A DNA stretch of 64,000 nt. It comes from Eutrigla gurnardus. Lineage: Eukaryota > Chordata > Actinopteri > Perciformes > Triglidae. The notes below the pieces were generated by a model. It saw only the letters and a program-made list of their open reading frames with translations. It ran no database searches and had not been told where the DNA came from. This document shows positions 50,767 through 62,700 of the stretch, one piece after another (the first letter of the stretch is position 1; every line of letters starts with the position of its first letter). A program made the translations under genes and the position numbers. The stretch covers positions 29,940,290 through 30,004,289 of the forward strand of contig OY741265.1 of assembly GCA_963514095.1 (NCBI GenBank), read 5' to 3'.

Positions 50767-53700
50767 ATCCTCATGTGTAGTATCATTACACACACAGAGA
50801 ATAATTAACATATACTGGGTGTCGCACTCCTCAGCCTTTGACACAGTTAGTTAGAGCTCTGCCATAGAAACTTGACTTTAATTGACAGGATTATGTAAAA
50901 AAATAATAACCCCCTGATGATGTCATCAGGGTTTGCCTTGGTGTTACTTTGGCTTGGAATCGAAGACTATAGCCCAATCCCCATGTCTGCCCTAAGGGCT
51001 AAAACCCTGAACCCTTAGGGACTTAACTGACGTCACCTGGTGAATGATTGAGTGTGTTTTAGGGTGTGAGGCTGCAAAGGCTTGAAACAGTCTAAAATAT
51101 ACGAACAGCACGTTTTTGTGACACATCACGTCACTTTGATGATGATCTACAACAGTGTGCTTTTATTTTACTGCCTGATCGTGAACGTCTTCCAGACTCT
51201 CGTCATAACAGATGAGAGGTAATTGTCAAATGATCTATTTCATTTTCACTTTGTCAAAGCAGCTTCAAGAAACAAAATTAAAACTAGTGGTTGATGAATA
51301 ATCCAAGTGTGTCTTAAAACCTCTGACTTCATATGTTTAATGTCCCATTTAAAATGTGTAATGTCCCTAAATGGGGCTGCACAGTGATGTAGTGGGTCTG
51401 AGTTGGTAGCATGGTCACTTCACAGTGAGAGGGTCCTGGTACCCTCGATGGACTGGTCACCTGTCTGTCTCTACATGTCAAATTTCCTCTTTGTTTAACT
51501 CTATTTTTTACGCCTCTGGGCTTCCCCCGGTAACCTTGTGTTTAACTTCACATGGCTTATGAGGTCATTCAAATACAAACTTACAGAAAATGTGCATAAA
51601 CTAATCAAAATGTCTGTGAGAGAGTCCTCAAGCACTCGATGGTTTCACAGAGGGACAGATGTGAACCGTCACAGTTTGTGGTAACGACCTTAAATACTGT
51701 GAGAGTAGATTGTTAGAACTGAGCCTACAAATGTATAACAATCGCCTGTTAGAAACTGGGGCCATGGGGTTTGAAATATGTGGGTCAAAAGGAAATCATT
51801 TGTTGCATTAAGGGAAATGTAGGATCCTGTAGGATGTTGAACAATCTTTTTTCAAATGTGTCTGTGTGTGGGCCAAGAGGACCTCATACCTCATTCAACC
51901 TTTACAGACACCTCTTTCACACCCACATCATTGATGGGACATCATATGTAGTGATTTGTCACATTAAAGGATGCTCCTTTTCTTTTAGTTAAATGATGCT
52001 TCAATCTCACTTGTGAGCTAATTAAAAAAACGATGTTAACTACGTTTAAGAAGGTTTTATCATGCAGGGATAAGCTATTTGGAGGGTTTTCTAGAAATGT
52101 TGGAGCAGTTGTGGGTTTCAGACCCCCATAGTTTCTGACAAACGACCAAAATAAATCAGAAATTAACCATATGGAAAAGCAACAGCTACAGAAACTGGCA
52201 TTGAACTCAGGTTCTTTGTTGTTTTAATTAGATTGTACCTGATTTAACTTATAATTGTGCACATTTTAAACAAAAAATGTGTGTGAGCCCTGGTCCTATC
52301 TATTGTTTTTTGTGATACTATGGTGCCCTCTGGTGGGGGTAACTAGTACATCCTTTTCCACTTAAAAATGTTCACTCCTACTGTACCTTGAAGCTGATGT
52401 CATCTCCAGCAAAGAGTCCCACTGCTGATCTGAGGCCCCCACCCCAAACATTCCCATCACACAACAACCCTAAGAGCCCAGCCAGCATGCTTGAATTTCC
52501 AGACTGGGGGCCAAGCATGCCCCCAAACCACCGTGCGAGGGAGAGAGACAAAACAGGACGGGATGATGGAAAAAACCGGGAGCCATTAAAGCCCAGCGAG
52601 GAAGACCAGCTCAGCCCCAAAGCTCCGAGCCACCTTACCTGTAATCCTCAGCACTGTATGCACGACTGACCAGCTGAGCACAAGCAATGAACAAAGATGG
52701 CGGGGGTGATTTGTGAAAAAGCTCAGAAGCAAGACAATCAACTTTACTTTCCAGACCTGGAGGTCGCAGCCTGATATACACATGTGATAAAGTGATGCTG
52801 AGTATTGACCAAGCTGAAGTATTTGATGCACCGGAGTGAGAACGACAATCATGAAGATTGTCCAGTAGAATATGATACCAAAGACATGTGATGGCTCTGA
52901 CATGTCAAATATTCATATATTTGTATAAGGACAGAGGGAAAGAAAGCCAACGGTGAGCCTTTTTAATCCCTGACGGCACACAGCAGCAGGCAACCAGCAG
53001 CTTCACACAGATGAGGGATGAGGAGAGGCACACAGGCAGATGGTTGGATGAGAAAAGAAATTGAACGCAGCGTTGACAGCAGTTCAGTCCAATAGCTAAA
53101 ACTTGTCTGCTTCATATCAGCTTGGATTTGGGTTTAGACAGTGGCTTAGACAGACACAGACAATTTTATTATTAAAATGATTATTTTGGACTTTTAAAAG
53201 GGAGTTTAAACTAATATAAATGGGAAACAATACAATAATAAAAGGAAAATAACTATTAGTTGCAGTCATATCTTCAAATCAGTCATTTTTGACTTTATAT
53301 CTGCCAATCACCTGATCTGTTGCAATGCTGCTGAAAACTCCAGGTCCAGTGTTTACTTGAGCCGTATCACACAGCCTTCACTAAGAGATGGTCAGCTTGC
53401 AAAGAAGTGCACTTTAGTGGTGAATAATACTATGAAGGTGGACTGCTCTGCTGCTGATGTAAAAATGTGCAAGTGGAGGGACAGATATGGGAGATGGGTT
53501 GGGGGGGGCGGCAGGCACGCTGCACTTGGCATTCTCCATTACCTAGACCTGTGGAGTCAGTTATGTTTTCTGCCAACAAAGAGAGAAGTCAGGAGAGAGG
53601 GGACAGGTGTAAGAGAGACACAGAGGGACAAGACAGCGGCTGGAAGGTCGCTTCTCATTTACTAATGACAAATAATGTTCTGATCCTGTTTGAATAGCAC

Positions 53701-56700
53701 TTGAGAACGCTGCAAAACAATGGTGCGATCGCGGCATATTTTTTGACTCTCCTTTCCGTAATTACAGTGGAATTTCTGTGTAAAAAACCTATTGTTTCAC
53801 TCTGGAGCAGCCGCTGTGGCAAGTACGACACCTAGTGGTAAAGGTCGGTATACCGGTCTGGTCCGGCATAATATCAAACTGGTTTGAACATTTTTAAACC
53901 AGCCAAAACCTAAATTGTACTATGAATTACACATATGATGTTTGTTAATTTAAAAGTAAAAACATCAAGAAAGTCTCATTTTGTGGTTTAACTGTTGGAG
54001 TATCAGACGGTGAAAATATGTTATTCTAAAGAAGTAAGTGGCGTCTCTCTGTGTGTTGGGTACCAGGATGTAACGTTACTATAACAACAGGTCTCTCTGT
54101 GTGTTGGGTACCAGGATGTAACGTTACTATAACAACAGGTCTCTCTGTGTGTTGGGTACCAGGATGTAACGTTACTATAACAACAGGTCTCTCTGTGTGT
54201 TGGGTACCAGGATGTAACGTTACTATAACAACAGGTCTCTCTGTGTGTTGGGTACCAGGATGTAACGTTACTATAACAACAGGTCTCTCTGTGTGTTGGG
54301 TACCAGGATGTAACGTTACTATAACAACAGGTCTCTCTGTGTGTTGGGTACCAGGATGTAACGTTACTATAACAACAGGTCTCTCTGTGTGTTGGGTACC
54401 AGGATGTAACGTTACTCACACTAACAACAGGTCTCTCGCCTTCTTTCTCTTCCTGCTGATAAAAAGAGTTGCTGGAGAAAACACATGAGCTAAGACAAGC
54501 TAACGTGTTGGTGAGGTGCGTTGTGTGAGACCAGAGATATAGTTCACTGAGCGGTTTCACACTAAACTAAACCTACGATGACAAACTGAGACTTTCTGGA
54601 CTTGAACAGTTATCTTTTAAATTGACAAACATGTATAATTCATGGTACAATTCAAACAGGATCAGAAATTGATTTCTCCCCTGCCGTTGACTATTGTACA
54701 TCTTTTTTACAAAATGAGGTCCCATGGGGAACGCTGGAAGGGTGCGACTTCAACTCTGTACTGGGGTGGATAACAGATATCTACAATCCACTGTATATTT
54801 TAATTGGCAAGTACTTTGTGACAAATAACTGTCCAATAAATACAGCTCCATTGTTCCACTTTAAGTGACTGCTCCACAGCCTACTTGTAGCAAAGTTTGA
54901 TGACCCATTTTAAATAGTTAGAAAAACAAATCAATATGTAGCGGTCAATGTTTATATTCTGGCGGGCCGCCACAAATAAATCAATGTATGGGAAACACAT
55001 GGGTGTGTGTGTTAGTGTGTGTGTGCGTGTGTGTGTGTGTGTGTGTGTGAATGAGAATGACAGGGAGAAAGAGTGCTATGCAGAGATGAATAAGAGAACA
55101 ATATTTATATTTTAAATTGCGTTAAAAAAAAAAAACCCTGAATGAATGTGGCGCTTGGTGGTGGTGTGACGCTGCCACACATTGGTCTATGTATGGGAAA
55201 CACTGCCACCCTCACCTGGTGATCCACACACAAGACCATGAAATGAAGGAACAACTCTGTTCCTGTAAAGCCTATTGGACTTTATTCACTATCATTAAAA
55301 ATACATTAAGTATACATTTAGTAGCTTGCATAGCATAGAAGTGCTAATGCTGGTTAATGATGTGCTAATGTACTCTGCTCATGTTTGATGTAGAAACATA
55401 ATGCTTTCAAAAATGCTAGCATAGCAGTGAAACTGAAATGGTGTAATTACACAGTCGAAGACAACGCAGCAGAGTGAAGGATGTCAGGGACGATTCCTGT
55501 AACTCCAGATATTGAGTGGGTCTAGAAGTATTCCTGTTGAACTTCTAAAACCTTTCATCTAACACTCTTCTACATATGATTCTTACTGCCTCTCAGCACA
55601 CCCATTAGTTCCTACTGGACACATAGATCTTTAAGATCCCACATACATAGTGTCACGTTTGCAAAAGCTTCAGTCATCTCAGCTGGACAATGTAGTTTGA
55701 AGGAAATGTTAAACTGGAAGAAATATGTGTGTGTTTTTATTTTTTCTGGAACAATGGAGGTCTATAACAGAGGAATATGATGTACCTTATACTGAAAATA
55801 AGAACAATATATGTTATTGCCTCATCCTTATCTTTTGAAGTCAATGGCTAAATTATAAGGTAAGATATTGGAGGGTCATAAATGCAATGAGTAATCAGTG
55901 CCATTTTTTGGAACCAAAAATAACCGCCTATTAGATTAAAACAGTTGAATTGCTCAGGCGTTTTTTGTTCCAAATGATCAGTCTGAAGAAGAATAACATT
56001 CTGTTTTTTTTTGTTAATGTAGAAAGACTGACCTTCATTGGCAAAGTGTGGCGACTCCTGAGTAAAGGTCTCCCCGGAGCCCACGGCGGTGCGCGCAGAC
56101 AGGTTGAACCTGTAGCGGGTGGATCGCTCCGGCAGACGAAGGGTGAACTCTGTCGCATTCGGAGGGAAAGTCTCGAGGTGGAGACGACCCAACCGGGAGC
56201 CGTTCACTACACACATTCACAGAAGGACGGACCATCAGTTATTACAAACATTTCATGAGTATCAGCCAGTTGACTATTAGACATCCTCCTCACAGTCTGA
56301 CCAACAACATCATACTAAACTCCCACTACTTCACATGCTGCACGTAGAGCACTTTCACAATGCAGTGGCTGATTACAACGTACACCTCGGAAACTATCAT
56401 TTCAGCAAACATATTTATTCTATTTTAATGATAGTTCATAGGATGAAATTATTGTCTAATGTTATTTGAGCTGAATTTCCTTTAAAAAAAAATGTTTTAA
56501 ACTGTATATGGTAAGATGACATTTAACTCAGGCTGTCAAAAGATTACAAATTTTAGTCCTAGTTTTTACATAATATATAATCATAATCAGGGTCATAATC
56601 ATAATTAGGACTAGGACTTTTTTTAATTTCTATTCATTTATGTTTTGTATGTAATATATGAGAATCATTGTTGTAATGTGGGTCTTTCATTGACCTTTAT

Positions 56701-59700
56701 GGTTCTGCCAAGTATCGGTACCAAACACCAAGCATTTTTAATGCTTCCTGTCTGGAGCTTTAAATGTTGGTACATCTGACTGAACACTTGAGAAGATGCG
56801 AGCAGCCCACCTGTTTGGTACTTGAGCTGGTAGCCAACCAGATTGCCATTGGGCTCCAGAGGTTTCTCCCAGTGGAGGTGGACGGTGTCAAAACCTCTCC
56901 GGTTAACACTGAAAACCTTTGGAGCGTCCGGCACTACAACCACACACACAGAGACAAACTCGTCAGGAGAGGACACAGCAGAGTCCATACACATCCATTC
57001 TGACACACATCCAATTAACCACAATCAACTTATTGTGAGATCATGTTTATCGTGCTCTTCAGGACAGCGATGAACACAACTACAACCAAAAAGATCATGG
57101 AGGCATCTTATACGTTTTCCCGATGATCCGTTCGGGATACCAGCTGTGAGATTGTGGAATCTGTTGCCTCCCTAATCTGGGAGGTAACATGTTAGTCCCT
57201 CACCTCCCTCCTTGGTGGTGAACTCCACCGTGTTGCTGGGTGGACTTTCAAATCGGCTGTTGGCCACAACCATGAACATCTTGTATTTAGAGTATGGGAC
57301 CAGGCCGCTGAGGTGGCCGGACGGCTCGGCCACCACGCTGTAGAAACCTTTGGCCTCCTTCTCCTTACTGACCACCAGACCCGGAACCAGACTGGACTCA
57401 CGCCAGTAGTGCAACTGGGGAGCAGAAGGGGAAGGAGAGGCTTGGTGGTTAAGTAGTGGGGGGGTGAGGAGATTAATTTTCATTACAAAGAACACAGCCA
57501 TCCTCACTCTGTACTCCTTGAACTCTCCCCGGACAGAGCTGAGGTCCACAGGCTTCCAGTGTACGTGTGCCATGGTGCTGTCAACCTTTGCCACCCGCAG
57601 GTCAGTGGGAGCGTCGGTCGGCTCTAAACGCAACAACAAAAAAACAGACACAGTATGTGTGAATAGTCGCAAAGCTTCACTTCCGGTAATGCAGGTACTA
57701 CAAACTGCAGTTAATTGCACTACTGGTTTCAAATCAAAGTGAAATTATTAGCAGATGACATCGTGTCAGCTCAAAAAGCATCAACACAGAAATTGACCAG
57801 CTTCAGTGCGAGTCACCAACTGAAACTCCTTCTTCATCCCACTCACGCAGTCTTCACCAAGTCTCTGACATTCACCAACTTTTCCTTATTTGGGATTTGA
57901 CGAGAGCACATTGTTTTTTGTGCAAAATATTATTTTGGTTATTGTGTTTAATTCAGTTCTACGGTTTTATAATATAGGATTTCATTTATAATAATGTATT
58001 TTACAGTGAAAACTACCACTTATATTGATTATGAATCACTCTATACAAATGCTGTTTAACTAATAATCTTAAGTAATCAAGTGGTCTGCGTACAGGGCTC
58101 ATTTTGTCCTTTTGCACACGTGAGAAAGAAAGAAAAAATATATATATTATATATTAGGGACATTTTTTTTTTCAATTTCCAAATTTTCAACATACACTGA
58201 GTTAATAGCCAGTTAGCATTACTGACATTACTGTATTTGTAAACCTCAAAATACTGGTGTAGGCTACAGCCTTATTGTAGTATGAACTACAGTAAGATAC
58301 ACTATACAGTGTTGTTCTGCATTATATTGTGTTTGAATTATACACAGAACAGTATAGAGTCACTAAAACAGCTCAGTCAGTCTTGTGTATTTAGTCGGTG
58401 TGTTTGCCAGTGTCAGGTCGTCTGTCTTACCAGCCCGCCGTAGTCCTGTGTTCCACATCATCTGGTTTGAGTTTCAGTTATGTTCCTCTTGGGTTTTTTC
58501 CCTTTGTACTTTTATCGCCTCAGTCTGCCAACTAAGTTTTTTGTTCCCTGTCCGTTTTGAATCAGCTTTACTCATTGAAGCAGCTTTTTGTGTAGTTTTC
58601 CTTCTTTGTATTTCCCCAACTGTAACAAGTCAGTTTCATTACTTTAATACTTTAATTGACTTTCATTTAATACATATTCAAATATCAATTTGATGATAAC
58701 CTGAATATACAATAAATAATTATTATAGTCATTCATTTGAACCAGACAAACAGCCCTATGCTCCGTCCTCTTCATATCTCTGCAACGTTTACCTGCTAGC
58801 TGTTACCAACTGGCCTTCAGTTAACGAGGACGGTGGGATTCATCACAATAAGAACAGAGCGTTCTTACAGTGATGCCTGGTGTGAGTCTTTCAGGGTGGA
58901 TGTACTTACTGTCCTCTCCAGAGTATCCAGTGACCTCATTGGACTCAGGTCCTGGTCCAAACTCATTCCTTGCCTGGATTTTGATCTCATAAGGCACGTA
59001 GGTTTCCGTGTCGTGGACGACGTGTTTGGAGGCCACCGTGGTCACGTTGCTCCACTCCTCCCCCGCATTCTTCCGTCTCCACCACACGCCGTAGTGCAGG
59101 TTTGGCCCGTTTCTCTCCAAGTCGAGCAGAGGCTGGAGAACAGAAGAGAAAAATAAAGCTCACCTGCGAATGTTTAAGTTTGTTTTCAGGATTAACATTA
59201 AATGTACATAACACTCATTTAGCCAATAAATCTGTCATGAGTGTTTGTTGAGTTCATTTTCTCTTTTATTTTGAAGTTCCCTGGCTTTTGTATCCTGTGT
59301 TTGTTTGACTTCCTGTCTTTGTGGTTTGCCCTCCCATTTTCCATGTATCACCTGTGTTGTTTTAGTCTCAATCTTTTCATACAAACAGACTCACAGACGT
59401 CCGCTCGTGGACATTTTTAGCCCTTTATGCCAACTTTCCGTAAGTCAGCATCGATGCAGATAGGCTCGTTCGAGATGAACTGCGCCTCGCCTGGAAAGTA
59501 GACAAGAGCAGGCGGAGCAGCAGGAGGCGGAGCCTAAAAGCTGCGCTCCGGTCGGACAGTTTCCATAAGCCTTCCAAGATTTGACAGGTTTAACATCCTG
59601 TTAGACGCAATCTGAAGGCTATTTGTAGTTTGTGACCACATTCGCATTTATTTATATTTGTTAATAAATATCTGTGGAATCAGAATCTGAATAATGTATT

Positions 59701-62700
59701 AATCCCTCGGGAAATTGTACAGCTGCAGTTACTTTATAAGAGAAAGAGAAGAAAGAAAGAGTCAAATAAGTAAAAAAAATATAAAGTATAAAATAATGCC
59801 ACTAAATATAAGTAATGTATGAACATAATGTATACAGTATAAACACTATAGTATAGTAGTGTATCGGCTGTTGAGGTAGTATCATAGAATCTAGTCCACA
59901 GAAGTAAAGTTTGACAGTTATACTGTATTAAATCTGATTTGTTTTATGTCTTAAAGCACACTGTAGGGTAATTGCTAGTTTTGATAAGGTCTATATAAAT
60001 AACCTCTTTTATTGTTGTTATTATGATTATTATTAATATTATCAACCACATGACATGTTTGTTAACAGATTTAACTTTAATGCACACCATGAGACTAACA
60101 GCCCACGATCTAGCGTTAAATATTAGACTCACACAGGAAATCTGCATTTTCTACTAAACGTGGTGATTGTTGTCAAAACTAAAAGCCAATTAGCTCTTAG
60201 ATGAGGCTAGAGCCAGGCGTTTCCCATCATGCCCCGGGGCTTGCAGTCAACTGCAGCGCCTGGCTCTAAAGAAGACGTCAGTGCAAGTCGGGATCAAGTC
60301 GGACACAAAACTACCCAGCATGCATTGTGCGGTGATCGCCATCTCGAACGAGCCTAGTCTGAGGGAATTACCCACAGTTCATAGCATAGTTGTGACGTTA
60401 AACACAGGGTTACCAGGGAAAGCCCTGAGTAATTAAAAGAAAAGTAAACAAAGATGACGGCGCGTTATTACATTTAGCCTAAACACAAACTTTAACATTA
60501 AAGATGTAATATGGAATATCAAACACTTGAAATCATAGGAATCCGAGCATTAGGCTACACACCTGGTTTATTCATCAACCATTTATTTTAATGCTGCTTA
60601 TCAAAGCCGTTTGAACTAAAATAGGTAAATATATGATTTGACAGGTACATCTGGTCTGGGATGATAAGATCCTGGAAGACTTTCACATCAGGCTGTAAAA
60701 CATGTCAAATGAAAACCAACACTTTAAGATAACATGTTTTCATTTCAATGTGAAATGTCAAATGCTGTCCCATTTGTATTTACCATTTCAGACCGTCGCA
60801 GCCTCTCACACTCAACCATTTACCAGGGGACGTCAGTTAAGGGGCTTTAGGGGGGCTGGGATTGGGCTTGGTCTTCAGTCTTGCTCTTCTCCCTTTGTTT
60901 CCACCAATCAGTTTCCAGCCCGCCCTCATGTCTGTCCACCTGTGTCTGGTTGACTCATTAGTTGTACTGTATCATCCTGCTCACTCGGTGTTGTTCTTGG
61001 AACCAGGGTTTGCCAATGTAACTCACTATCTGCTCAATTTATCCCTCATTTCTGCATTACTTTTTTGTATTCTGAAACAAAGTCAAAGTAGCTGTTCTTC
61101 TCACTTAGAAAATATTAAAACTTCTGTCTTTTTTTTCTTTTTTTTATGTCACAGTTCCACTCATAATCATGACTGAATTCAACAGGAGCCTAACATGTTG
61201 ACATGTCACTACAACTTGCCTCCCAGGAGATCTCCATATTGTCCTTCTTGGACCCCCAGCCTCGTAGACCTCTGGGGATGGCGTCTGGGGCTGGTTGGAA
61301 CACAACAAAGATCCACTCAGATTGAACAACATCATGTCCACAGTTTAACATGTATTAGAAGGCAGACAAGCATTAGATGTATCGTTGCTTAGTGACTTAG
61401 AATACACAAATGGTTAATAGCTGTGAAGACAGCAAATATAATAAAATAAATGTAGTAATACATATACTTTACATATATATTATATTACCACCATTAACTT
61501 TTACAGTTAATAAACAATGATGACGTACATTAGTGTGTTCACAAAGTTTGATAATAGAAGAACAGCTGAGTGCAACAGCTTGTCAAACTGTCAGAACATT
61601 TACCAGCAGAGAGAATGAACCTAAACCTCCTGACGCTCCAGATGTGTGTCATTAGTGAGTGGGTAGAATACATTTACATAGTGTCCACTTGTATAAATGC
61701 GTGTTGTGTAATGTTAGACCAGTGAGACATTACAAGCATCAAGTCACCAGATGATCAACTCAGAACGTCAAGCACCAGCGGGCTATTGCACAAAAGCAGA
61801 ATTCAGATATCCAGGATAAATGACTAAGCTGGGTTCAACATATCCCACACAAAGACCCAACCAGGATGAACAGCTGGGACTAAGTGAAGCCAAGTGCAAC
61901 TAATCCTGGAGAGTGCACCCACACGGCTTCCTCAACTACACCCCTAGATCATCACCGATTCACTGATGCAGATCCCAAATTCACCATGACGACAGTGACC
62001 TTCTCACAAACTGAGCATGAGCGTTTGATGGAGGCGTATGAGGAGGTCAAGCTCCTCCTAAAAAGAAGAACTGGGGTTTAATGCACCAGACAATGTTCTA
62101 CTGTTATTGTAGCGCTTTAATCTGGAGCTCAAATACTATATGAAACAATGTTGACAGCTACGGTGGCTGGGGAGGAACACACAAGGCGAACTCACACTTT
62201 ACAACAGTCTCCCCAGTGGTTCATCAATACATTACAACCAGAATCAAAGAGAGGGATCCAGGGAGCTCACAGTCTGGTTATCGAACACTTCTGTTGACTT
62301 ATTTCTAATGATGTTGGCTATAAGAGTCCGAAACAGCATACACACATCAGATTAGTATATGATTAAGTCATTGTATTTAGAGCTGCCTGAGTTAATATAG
62401 AAATATGTCTCCAGCTAGGAGACAACGTCAATTGAGTCCTACAGGCTGAACAGCTCCATTCAAGAGGACACTTCTATTACTTCTGGTCAAAAGTCAAACC
62501 TTTGCTGACCAAAACTAGGTAGGTTCATTGTGTTCATGCAAAGTAAACGACATAAACTACATGAAGCAAAATAAGATCACTGATTTTCCATGAGTGTGTG
62601 TTGCTCCTCACCAGCTCCGCTGGTCTTGTATCGTGGCGAGGGCTGGCTGGGCTGACTCTGGCCCACTGCGTTGATGGCGAGGACCCTGAACTGATAGTTG

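Noticed and set aside
52378..52669. Overlapping open frames of 80-93 residues on both strands in a GC-richer intron patch
   Set aside because: No neurofascin homology, no family signature, and a correct-phase exon is not needed between FnIII-4 and the mucin exon.
54021..54560. 179-residue minus frame with CCYSNVTSWYPTHRET repeats, and its plus-strand partner
   Set aside because: Same 48-bp minisatellite; both strands open, no promoter or domain.
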